From Rhizobacter sp. (lineage in GTDB: Bacteria > Pseudomonadota > Gammaproteobacteria > Burkholderiales > Burkholderiaceae_C): DNA of 21,703 bases. Every line of letters begins with the position of its first letter. Position 1 is the first letter of the stretch. The notes below the pieces were generated by a model. That model was given only the letters and a program-made list of their open reading frames with translations. It was not told where the DNA came from and ran no database searches. Positions 8,146-14,994 of the stretch are shown one piece after another. The stretch lies in contig JACMKJ010000500.1 of NCBI GenBank assembly GCA_014380155.1, forward strand, positions 1 to 21,703. The letters are read 5' to 3'. The translations under genes and the position numbers were made by a program.

Positions 8146-8655
8146 ATGGACATGACCTCTTTGTTTGCGCTGGGCGAGCGCGTGGGCGACAAGCTCGCCG
8201 CGCGCGGCGAAACGATCGCGGTGGCCGAGTCGTCCACCGGCGGGCTGATCTCGGCGGCCTTGCTGTCGCGTGCCGGTGCGTCGGTGTACTACCTGGGCGG
8301 CGCAGTGGTGTACACCCGCCGCGCGTTCCGTCTTTTGACCACGCTCACAGCCGACGACACCGTCGGCATGCGCTCGTCCAGCGCGCCCTACGCGCAACTG
8401 CTGGCGCAGCACCAGCGCACGCGCTTTCGTGCGACCTGGGGCCTGGCTGAAACCGGCGCTGCCGGGCCGGCGGGCAACCCTTACGGCGACCCGGCCGGCC
8501 ACTCGTGTCTGTCGGTCGACGGCCCGGTGACTCGCGATCGTGTGCTGCGCACCGGACAGGCTGATCGCGCGGCCAACATGCTCAGCTTTGCGCTGGCGGC
8601 GCTTGCGTTGCTGGAGCAGGCCATCGATGACGCTCCGGCAGGCCCAGCCCGGTAA
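8146..8655 (+). CDS. CinA C-terminal family protein (divergent amidohydrolase-like)
   Basis: A 169-residue stand-alone CinA C-terminal domain, the fold of PncC nicotinamide-nucleotide amidohydrolase. AESSTGGLISAALLS lies near residues 27-41, LGGAVVYT near 50-57, and GLAETGAAGPAGNPYGDPAG near 104-123. Canonical PncC proteins usually read YSNxxK and AGPGGG at the second and third regions; here these are YTRRAF and AETGAAGP. It thus belongs to a divergent subgroup, and the deamidase activity should not be assumed. It starts 38 bases after the EF-G-like gene and may be co-transcribed. The ATG at 8146 fits the family N-terminus; the next Met is two codons later. Confidence 0.85.
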   Translation: MDMTSLFALGERVGDKLAARGETIAVAESSTGGLISAALLSRAGASVYYLGGAVVYTRRAFRLLTTLTADDTVGMRSSSAPYAQLLAQHQRTRFRATWGLAETGAAGPAGNPYGDPAGHSCLSVDGPVTRDRVLRTGQADRAANMLSFALAALALLEQAIDDAPAGPAR

Positions 8656-8656
8656 C

Positions 8657-8680
8657 AGCCGGTCAAGGAGCCGGTCAAGG
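8657..8680. repeat. Perfect 12-bp tandem duplication over a stop codon
   Basis: AGCCGGTCAAGG occurs at 8657-8668 and again at 8669-8680, in the short gap between convergent genes. The second copy contains the stop codon of the leftward gene (8675-8677). The first copy repeats that stop four codons further on, in frame. This looks like a recent slippage duplication. Confidence 0.85.
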
Positions 8681-9322
8681 CACCTCGCGGCCTTCCACGT
8701 TTTCGCCCTTGAGGCATTTCTTCATCACGTCGCGTGCGGCCAGGCCCGAATGCCACGCCAGTGAAAAGATCTGCTTGCCCTCGTGGTCGATGGTGAAGGC
8801 GAGCTTGTCTTCCATGCCGGCCAACGCGGCGTCGATCGTCGGCACCGCAAAGGCGATCTCGTCGGACATCCCGCCGATCGTGCGATTGAAGGCCGTCACT
8901 CGGGCCGGCGCATCCGTACCCTGCTTCAGCGTCACCTGGACTTTCTGGATGGCCTTGGCGTCATCGGGCCGTGGGAAACCTTCTCCAGGCTCGACCGCGA
9001 CGAAGCCGAGCATGGCACCCCTGTAGGCACCCCCCGGGCCGGTGACGGTGATCATCCTGTCCGCCTTCCAGAACACCGCCGTGCAGAACTCGCCCGGCCG
9101 CGCGTCGCGCTTGCCCTGGAAAAACTGCCAGAAGCCCTTCTCGACCTTCTGGCGGCGCGGGTCCTTGTCCACGCGGCTCTTCGATTGCTCGATCGCCCCC
9201 TTGGCGTTGATCTCTTTCTTGGCCGTGGACACCAGGTCGTCCATCGGGTCGTAGGCCTTCGGCTGCGCGCTGGCGCCCGCGCAAGCGATCAGCACCAGGG
9301 CCGCTGTCAGCAGTCTCTTCAT
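8675..9322 (-). CDS. Hypothetical exported protein (possible lipoprotein), 215 aa
   Basis: I do not recognise the family. Residues 1-20 form a signal peptide (MKRLLTAALVLIACAGASAQ). LIAC at residues 11-14 fits a lipobox, while ASAQ just after fits a signal peptidase I site, so both a lipid-anchored and a soluble periplasmic form are possible. The mature part begins with a charged, Lys-rich helical segment. It continues as a mixed domain with FWQFFQGKRDARPGEFCTAVFW, then a likely beta-rich region and a single C-terminal Cys (KKCLKG). The start codon overlaps the stop of the upstream 386-residue gene as ATGA, so the two are coupled and probably act together. It is last in a three-gene operon with a methyltransferase. 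Confidence 0.78.
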   Translation of the reverse strand: MKRLLTAALVLIACAGASAQPKAYDPMDDLVSTAKKEINAKGAIEQSKSRVDKDPRRQKVEKGFWQFFQGKRDARPGEFCTAVFWKADRMITVTGPGGAYRGAMLGFVAVEPGEGFPRPDDAKAIQKVQVTLKQGTDAPARVTAFNRTIGGMSDEIAFAVPTIDAALAGMEDKLAFTIDHEGKQIFSLAWHSGLAARDVMKKCLKGENVEGREVP

Positions 9323-10479
9323 TTGGGGGCCTCCAACAACCCGGTGCAGGCGAACATCACCTGGCCCAACTGGTTCGAGTCGGTCCAGATGCGCACATCG
9401 GCGACACGCGGCGTGTTCTTCTCGTCGGTGTGCATCACGAACTGCACATTGCAGTTTTCGTACAGGCCTTGCTCCCACACAGCGCCTTGGCGGTTGCCGA
9501 CGACGACGCGGTTGTCGAACTCCCGGCCGTAGCTGAGGAAGCGCAGCTTGCCCACATCGGAGACGAGCGGTGCGCCCATCGTCGCGGCGACCTCGCTGTC
9601 GGTCTTGCCTTCCCAGGCCGTCAGCATCAGCCGCTCGTTGCGCGACATCGCGCGCCCCTTGCGCACCTCGGCCGCGGCGCGCTGGAACTCGAACTTCGCA
9701 TCCATGCGCTTGATGTTGGCCTCCAGTTGCGGCTTGACCTCGGCAACCAGCGTGTCGTACTGCTTCTGGATTTGCGCCATCTGCACCTGCGCCTGTTCGA
9801 GCTCCTTCTTGGTCGGGCGGCTCGTCCACTTGCCCGACGGGTCGGGGCGCTTCGCACCCTGCCACAACACCCACCACGAGAAGTCGAGGTACTCGGGCGC
9901 GCTGCGCTGGCCCACGAGCTGCAGATCCTCCGGCAGGCCGATCTTCTTGATCTCGTTGCGGAAGACGGCGGCGTCGTTGTTGGCCTTGGCCGCCTTGATC
10001 ATGGCGCCACGCATCACGTCTTCGTGGCAGGCGATCTTGTGCAGCTTGAGCAGCACGGCAGACGCCGACGTGCGCCACTCGCCCGTCGGCAGGGGCTCGC
10101 TCTTCAGGTCTTCGCGGCGCAGCTTCCAGCTGCCTTCGCCGACGCGCACCTTCACCGGTGCGTCGAAGGCCGGCTGCGGCGGGATCTTCTTGCCGTCGTA
10201 CGCATACTTGACGACGCACTCGAACTGCAGCCGAAGCGAGCTGAACTCGGGCTTGTCGGCGCTTTCGTAGACGATCACCGTGTCGAGCTGGCGCACGCTG
10301 GTGGGCCCGAGCAGCTTGTCGGGTGGGGTGCGCGTCAGCACCACCGCGAAGTCGGCGTAGTAGGCCTCGCGCTGACCTTCGTCACCCTGCACGTGGACCA
10401 GTACCGACTGTGCGAAGCCCGTGGTGCAGAGGCACCAGGCCGCGGCCACCAGCGCAGCGCGGAACAGTTGGTTTTTCAT
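9319..10479 (-). CDS. Hypothetical exported protein with coiled coil and SmpA/OmlA-like C-terminal region, 386 aa
   Basis: Residues 1-23 are a Sec signal peptide ending GFAQ. Residues 24-210 form a domain I do not recognise, containing Cys88, Cys151 and a Trp-rich segment (FSWWVLWQ). Residues 222-275 are a strongly charged helix with heptad-like spacing, likely a coiled coil. Residues 288-380 begin WEGKTDSEVAATMGAP, continue with a YGREFDNR strand and end in CNVQFVM and VADVRIW. The pattern resembles the SmpA/OmlA (BamE-like) fold used as a small periplasmic beta-alpha domain; this is inference from strand pattern only. The ATG at 10479 begins the signal peptide directly and overlaps the methyltransferase stop by four bases. 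The downstream partner also overlaps it, so all three proteins are made together. Confidence 0.8.
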   Translation of the reverse strand: MKNQLFRAALVAAAWCLCTTGFAQSVLVHVQGDEGQREAYYADFAVVLTRTPPDKLLGPTSVRQLDTVIVYESADKPEFSSLRLQFECVVKYAYDGKKIPPQPAFDAPVKVRVGEGSWKLRREDLKSEPLPTGEWRTSASAVLLKLHKIACHEDVMRGAMIKAAKANNDAAVFRNEIKKIGLPEDLQLVGQRSAPEYLDFSWWVLWQGAKRPDPSGKWTSRPTKKELEQAQVQMAQIQKQYDTLVAEVKPQLEANIKRMDAKFEFQRAAAEVRKGRAMSRNERLMLTAWEGKTDSEVAATMGAPLVSDVGKLRFLSYGREFDNRVVVGNRQGAVWEQGLYENCNVQFVMHTDEKNTPRVADVRIWTDSNQLGQVMFACTGLLEAPK

Positions 10480-11168
10480 GGTGAGAAGTGACTCCAATGC
10501 GGTTTGCGCGCCACGATGAAAACGCGCATGTCCTTGCGCTTCGTGCCGTGCCGCTCGACGGCCTCGATCTTGAGCCCGTTGCGTTCCAACGCCGATTGCA
10601 GTTTCGCCGAATCGAAGACCAGCACCTCGGGGGCCTTTCCGATCGCGCGCATCAGCGGCACCAGCACGCGCGGCACGATCGGGTTCATCTCGGCAAGGCA
10701 GGGCGTCTTCGAGATGAAGAGCCCGCCCGGTTTCAGCGAGGGCAGCACGGCCTGCAGCGCGCCGTCCAGGTCCGACACGAGGTGCAACACGTTGAAGGCC
10801 AGCACCACATCGCGGTGCGCTGCGCCCGCCACCGGCGCGTCGGCATCGGCCACCTCAAACCGAAGCTGCGGCAGCGGCTGCGCTGCCAGCTTCTCGCGGG
10901 CGATCGCGATCATTTCGCCAGACACATCGGTGGCCAGCATCTCCCGCGTGCCTGCCGCCAGGCGCAGGGCCGTGGTGCCCGTGCCGCAACCGATCTCGAG
11001 CACGGCGTGTTCGGGCGACAGCAGTTCCTTCACGCGCCGCAGCGTGGTCTCGTAGCCGGCCATGTCGGCGATCGGGTCGGCCGCGTACTTGCGCGCAATG
11101 CGGTCCCAGAAGCGGGCCTTCGCCGGCGCCGGCGGTGAGCGAGGGGGTGACATGGGGCGTGAGTTCAT
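10476..11168 (-). CDS. Class I SAM-dependent methyltransferase
   Basis: A 230-residue methyltransferase. Motif I is VLEIGCGTGTTALRLA (residues 56-71), the acidic residue ending the second strand is in ATDVSGEMI, and motif IV-like VVLAFNVLHLV follows, then LKPGGLFISKTPCL. The N-terminal FWDRIARKYAADPIAD element is typical of small-molecule or lipid methyltransferases near the UbiE-like group. No signal peptide, so cytoplasmic. Substrate unknown. Two in-frame starts (11168 and 11153) lack a clear ribosome binding site; the upstream one is listed. It is first in a three-gene operon with two exported proteins, with ATGA overlaps at both junctions. A LysR gene starts 107 bases away in the opposite direction and is a likely regulator. 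Confidence 0.87.
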   Translation of the reverse strand: MNSRPMSPPRSPPAPAKARFWDRIARKYAADPIADMAGYETTLRRVKELLSPEHAVLEIGCGTGTTALRLAAGTREMLATDVSGEMIAIAREKLAAQPLPQLRFEVADADAPVAGAAHRDVVLAFNVLHLVSDLDGALQAVLPSLKPGGLFISKTPCLAEMNPIVPRVLVPLMRAIGKAPEVLVFDSAKLQSALERNGLKIEAVERHGTKRKDMRVFIVARKPHWSHFSP

Positions 11169-11221
11169 CGACGGCGAGGTGGGTGGGAGTGCGTGGCCCG
11201 AGGGCGCTCGCCATGCTATCC

Positions 11222-11268
11222 ATGCAATCAGCGTGCTGCATCATCGAGAATTGCAGACAACTCATGCA
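11222..11268. promoter_or_regulatory. Array of four evenly spaced TGCA cores between methyltransferase operon and LysR gene
   Basis: TGCA occurs at 11223, 11237, 11252 and 11265, spaced 14, 15 and 13 bases apart. The array includes the inverted pairs ATGCA-N10-TGCAT and CTGCA-N11-TGCAG. It sits just before the LysR start and upstream of the divergent operon, the usual place for a LysR operator with recognition and activation sites. The region is also AT-richer than its flanks. Confidence 0.5.
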
Positions 11269-11275
11269 TTGGCGT

Positions 11276-12184
11276 ATGGATCAACCCGACTGGAACCAGC
11301 TGAAGGCCTTTCTGGAGACCGCCGAGACCGGCTCGCTGTCGGCGGCGGCGCGAAAGCTGGGCCTCACCCAGCCCACCCTCAGCCGGCAAGTGGCCGCCAT
11401 CGAGAAGCAGCTTGGGGTGACGCTCTTCGAACGCCTCGGCAAGTCCATGCTGCTCACCAGCACCGGGCTGGCGCTGCTGGAGCACGCGCGTCTCATGGGT
11501 TCGGCGGCCGAGGATCTGAGAATGGCCGCCACTGGCCAGTCCCAGGCAGTGGACGGTGTGGTGTGCATCTCTGCGACCGAAGCTGTGGCCGCGTATCTGC
11601 TGCCACCCGTGCTGCACCGGCTTCGCGCGGAGGCACCGGGCATCGTCATCGACATCGTCTCGTCAGACGCGCTGAGCGATCTGCGGCGGCGCGAAGCCGA
11701 CATCGCCATCCGGCACGTCCGGCCCGACCAGCCAGACCTGATCGGGCGCTGGGTCCGCGAGGCCACGGCCAGCTTCTATGCGTCGAAGGACTGGGTGCGC
11801 CGCAACGCCCACCCACGCACTGCCAGCGAGGCCGCAGACCACGCTTTTGTCGGCAGCGATCGATCGGGGCGCTACCTGGAGTACCTGCGCCAGCACGGCC
11901 TGCCGCTCGACACGTCGAACTTCACTTGTTATGCCGAAAACACCGCCGCCAACTGGTCGCTGGTACGCCAAGGCCTGGGCATCGGCCCGATGATGGACGA
12001 CATCGCGCGCGACATGCCCGACATGGTTCGTGTGCTCGACGAGGTGCCGCCGGTGCGCTTCCCGATCTGGCTCGTGACGCACCGGGAGCTGCGCACCGCG
12101 CGCCGGATCCGGCTGGTGTTCGACATGCTGGCGGTGGCATTGGGTGCGGAGTCGGAGCCGGCCGCTTCAGCCGATCTGCGGTAG
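11276..12184 (+). CDS. LysR-family transcriptional regulator
   Basis: A 302-residue LysR regulator. The N-terminal winged helix-turn-helix spans residues 5-64, with the signature FLETAETGSLSAAARKLGLT followed by QPTLSRQVAAIEKQLGVTLFER. The C-terminal effector-binding domain contains the typical RREADIAIRH and IGPMM segments. Length is standard. ATG at 11276 is preferred from the family N-terminus; an ATG four codons upstream is possible. It is divergent from the methyltransferase operon across 107 bases containing regularly spaced TGCA cores, so it probably controls that operon and itself. Inducer unknown. Confidence 0.93.
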   Translation: MDQPDWNQLKAFLETAETGSLSAAARKLGLTQPTLSRQVAAIEKQLGVTLFERLGKSMLLTSTGLALLEHARLMGSAAEDLRMAATGQSQAVDGVVCISATEAVAAYLLPPVLHRLRAEAPGIVIDIVSSDALSDLRRREADIAIRHVRPDQPDLIGRWVREATASFYASKDWVRRNAHPRTASEAADHAFVGSDRSGRYLEYLRQHGLPLDTSNFTCYAENTAANWSLVRQGLGIGPMMDDIARDMPDMVRVLDEVPPVRFPIWLVTHRELRTARRIRLVFDMLAVALGAESEPAASADLR

Positions 12185-12267
12185 CCGGTTGTTTGAGCAG
12201 CCAATCGATGAGGCGCCAGAACCCTGATCACGAATGGCCCCCATGACGAAGTTCTTCCACCGAGCTC

Positions 12268-12729
12268 TCAAGGCCAGGGCTGACGGCTGATCGTGGTCGC
12301 CCGCGCTTTAGGCACCGTTCCCAGTCTGAAGTGTCCGTTCGCGATGCTTCCGTTCGGAAAGCTCACACCGACGGAAACGCTGTCGCCCGCAACGAGGCTT
12401 TGGGGAAGGCGGCCGACGAACCGATTGGCGCCATCCGGTCGCAGCGTTGTCGACCATCGCATCGAGCCACGCTTGATTTCGAGTGAGGCCTTCCCGCCGT
12501 GTGTCGAAACCGGTTGCCCATGGTCTTCCAGGTAGATCGTGACACTGCGTGCCCGGTGGACCAGTTCGAAGTTCATCTCTCCCTGGTCGTCGTTCATCTG
12601 CCCCCTGTGAGTTGCGATGCGGTCCCCGTGGGCGTAGGCGCCCATGGCCAGGGCGAGCAACATCAGGCAGAAGCCGCCCCGCCACAAGCGGGGGGACTCT
12701 TGCAGGGCGGTCCTCCCCTCAATCGGCAT
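12268..12729 (-). CDS. Small exported protein, possible metal-homeostasis-type periplasmic protein
   Basis: A 153-residue protein. A long charged n-region of about 20 residues precedes a hydrophobic core (FCLMLLALAMGAYA) and a cleavage site before HGDRI. The mature part, about 115 residues, is beta-rich. It has the order HGD, GEMNFELV, IYLEDHGQPV, HGGKASLEI, LRPDGANRFVG and FPNGSIANGHF. This order resembles small His-containing periplasmic proteins encoded near copper, silver or cobalt efflux genes in Burkholderiales; the resemblance is from memory and moderate. The ATG at 12729 overlaps the end of the upstream receptor gene by 11 bases. A strong GGGGAGG lies inside the first codons without a usable ATG after it. 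It ends a five-gene leftward run. Confidence 0.68.
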   Translation of the reverse strand: MPIEGRTALQESPRLWRGGFCLMLLALAMGAYAHGDRIATHRGQMNDDQGEMNFELVHRARSVTIYLEDHGQPVSTHGGKASLEIKRGSMRWSTTLRPDGANRFVGRLPQSLVAGDSVSVGVSFPNGSIANGHFRLGTVPKARATTISRQPWP

Positions 12730-13702
12730 ACGTGCCGGCCTTGCGAATCAGCGCGCCCCAACGCTCAACCTCTTCGCGCAGATGGTTGCGCAGACCGTCA
12801 GGCGTCTGCAGCGACTCCTGCACGACCCGCACGCCCACCTCGTCGAGGCGCTTCACGAGCGCGGGGTCTTTGAGGGCATCCCTCATCGCCGCATTCAGTC
12901 GGTTGAGCACGGGCGCCGGCGTGCCCTTCGGTGCATAGAGACCGTGCCACACCACGACCTCGAAGTCCTTGAGGCCCACCTCACGCAGCGTCGGCGCATC
13001 GGGCAACGCCTTCAGCCGCTGCGCAGTGGTCACCGCGTACAGCTTCACCTTGCCGGCCTTGATATGAGGCACGGTCTGCGCGGTCTGGTCGCACATCACA
13101 TCGACCTGACCACCAATGAGTGCCGTGAGCGCCGGGGCCGTTCCCTGGAAGGGCACGGTGGTCACCTCTGCACCCACCGCCTGCTGAAGCAGCATGCCGC
13201 AGAGTTGCGAGGCCGCGCCCAGCCCGGCATGCGACAGGTTGACCTTCGTGTTCTCGCGCTTCAGGTAGGCAATCAGATCTTGCGGTGTCTTGGCAGGCAG
13301 GTCGGGTCGACCGATCAGCGTCATCGGCACATCGGCGAGCTGGCCGATGTACTCGAAGTCCTTCAGCGGGTCGAAGGCCAGCTTGCGGTAGAGCCCTGGG
13401 GCGGTAGACATGCCGATGTGGTGCAACAGCAGCGTGTAGCCGTCTGCGCTGGCGCGCGCCACGTAGGCCGAAGCCAGCGTACCGCCGGCGCCGGCACGGT
13501 TCTCGACCACCACGGTCTGGCCCAGCGCCACGCCCATCGACTGGGCGACGACGCGCCCCACCATGTCGGTGGGGCCACCGGCGGCGAAGGGGACCACCAG
13601 CGTGATCGTCTTGTTGGGGTAGGTCTGGGCGGCGGCCGTCTGAGGCAACACCACCGCCATGCACAGCACAGCGACGAGCATGGGTAAACGAAAGATCTTC
13701 AT
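12719..13702 (-). CDS. Bug-family (TctC-like) tripartite tricarboxylate transporter substrate-binding protein
   Basis: A 327-residue periplasmic binding protein. Signal peptide residues 1-25 end in TAAAQ. The family hallmark YPNKTITLVVPFAAGGPTD begins near residue 27, followed by VVENRAGAGGTLA and LLLHHIGMS in the ligand loop. Bug proteins bind small carboxylates or related anions and are very abundant in Burkholderiales. No TctA or TctB membrane subunit is encoded nearby, so it is an orphan receptor that either docks on a distant permease or signals. GGAGA precedes the ATG at 13702. It starts 23 bases after the MBL-like lipoprotein gene and is part of the leftward dehydrogenase/MBL operon, so its ligand is likely that pathway's substrate or product. 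Confidence 0.94.
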   Translation of the reverse strand: MKIFRLPMLVAVLCMAVVLPQTAAAQTYPNKTITLVVPFAAGGPTDMVGRVVAQSMGVALGQTVVVENRAGAGGTLASAYVARASADGYTLLLHHIGMSTAPGLYRKLAFDPLKDFEYIGQLADVPMTLIGRPDLPAKTPQDLIAYLKRENTKVNLSHAGLGAASQLCGMLLQQAVGAEVTTVPFQGTAPALTALIGGQVDVMCDQTAQTVPHIKAGKVKLYAVTTAQRLKALPDAPTLREVGLKDFEVVVWHGLYAPKGTPAPVLNRLNAAMRDALKDPALVKRLDEVGVRVVQESLQTPDGLRNHLREEVERWGALIRKAGTYAD

Positions 13703-13725
13703 GAGATGGGTCTCCGTTGGGCGTG

Positions 13726-14967
13726 TCAATTGCACGAGGTGGACGATGGGCGATCGCCTTGCTGCTGCCAGCCAGCTGCGGCGGGATCGAAGGTCATGTA
13801 ATGCGGCTTGATGTAGTCGGTGGGGTCAAAGTTCAGCCGCACCTCGGGCATGCGGTTGACGCCGACGTTGGCCATCGAGAACTCGAGCGCACGTTTCATC
13901 AGCTCACCCACGTTGTAGGCGCTCTTGCGCTGCGAGGCAGCGTCGTGCCCGGCAGGGAAGAAGATCTTCGGCTCGACCGCCTGCACGTACAGCGCCGCGT
14001 CGCGCAGGCCGTTGGTGGCGGTGTTCCCCACGTCGACCGAACCCACGTGGACGTCGGTCTTCGGCAGGCCACGCAGCAAAGTCGCGACAGCGGGCGCCTC
14101 TTCACGCAGCGATCCCGCGCGGTCGTTCCAGACCAGGCCGAAGCTGCGGCCCGCACCCAGCGAGAAGTGATACAGCACGCTCGGGCCATCGGCAGCGCCG
14201 GTGGTCGAGACACCGTCGCTCGCGGCGGTGCCGAGCGGCCACAGCGTGAGATCTCGCCCGTCGCTGCCTTGGCCGTAGTCGAAGCTGTCGGGCGCCAGCA
14301 CCGGATCGGCGGTGGCGGTGCTCGCGTCGGTGTGCTTGACGGCGCGCACGCAGGCGTTCAAGTCTGGCACCGACAGCACATTCACCGCCTGCCCCCCAGG
14401 CTGATCCTGGGGCACCACGGCCGTGCAGGTCAGCAGCTTGGCCGCGCCGCCCCAGTTTTGCTGGCGTCGTGCGTCGGCCTCAATGGCGTCGCAATGCTCC
14501 TGCGCACCGATGAGCGTTGCACGGGTGCGGAACGCCACGTCGGCCGCCAGATCGGCATGCCCCGGTGCCGCCTTGCCGACGATGATGTACGACGGCATCA
14601 GCGCCACCACCTGGGCCAGCGTCGTGGGCGTGCGGCCGGCCGTGGTCTCGCGGCGCAGCAGCGAGGCGTCGAGCAAGACCACTCTGCCGTTGATGGCGGC
14701 GGCGTAGGTTGTGTTGCTCATCCAGGACATGATCACCAGGTCCTTGCGAATCTCTCCGGTGGTGGCGTCCACGTTCTCGGCACCGAAGTAGGCGGTTCGC
14801 GCGGCCACTTGCTCTGCGGTCGAGGGTGCGGCCGGTGGCTGCGGTGCGGCCGGGCCGGCGGGCTCGCTCGCATCGTCGCCGCCGCCACAGGCCATCACGG
14901 CCAGTGTCGTTGCGGCGATGGCGGCCAGGGTGAGCAGCGTCTTCTGGGGTAGGCGAATATTTTTCAT
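13726..14967 (-). CDS. Lipoprotein with MBL fold but degenerate zinc site (probable pseudoenzyme)
   Basis: A 413-residue paralogue of the adjacent MBL-fold protein. The N-terminal signal ends in VMAC with Cys27, a clear lipobox followed by Gly and Asp residues; Asp at +5/+6 rather than +2 allows outer-membrane sorting. The two proteins align with almost no gaps. At residues 132-137 the HxHxDH zinc motif reads K-A-A-P-G-H, so two His and the Asp are lost and only His137 remains. His159 (EHC) is kept, while the first His of the C-terminal HHD motif is Gly340. Fold residues such as SVLYHF and the NG-RDAA-Y segment are conserved, so the fold seems preserved but hydrolysis is unlikely. It may serve as a scaffold, binding or regulatory partner. 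GGAGA precedes the ATG; it starts 27 bases after its paralogue. Confidence 0.9.
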   Translation of the reverse strand: MKNIRLPQKTLLTLAAIAATTLAVMACGGGDDASEPAGPAAPQPPAAPSTAEQVAARTAYFGAENVDATTGEIRKDLVIMSWMSNTTYAAAINGRVVLLDASLLRRETTAGRTPTTLAQVVALMPSYIIVGKAAPGHADLAADVAFRTRATLIGAQEHCDAIEADARRQQNWGGAAKLLTCTAVVPQDQPGGQAVNVLSVPDLNACVRAVKHTDASTATADPVLAPDSFDYGQGSDGRDLTLWPLGTAASDGVSTTGAADGPSVLYHFSLGAGRSFGLVWNDRAGSLREEAPAVATLLRGLPKTDVHVGSVDVGNTATNGLRDAALYVQAVEPKIFFPAGHDAASQRKSAYNVGELMKRALEFSMANVGVNRMPEVRLNFDPTDYIKPHYMTFDPAAAGWQQQGDRPSSTSCN

Positions 14968-14994
14968 GACGGGTCTCCGTGTTCTTTGATCGCG

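Noticed and set aside
8675..10219. 514-codon version of the small exported protein gene
   Set aside because: The extension is a shadow of the upstream 386-residue gene. The true start at 9322 begins a signal peptide and makes an ATGA overlap.
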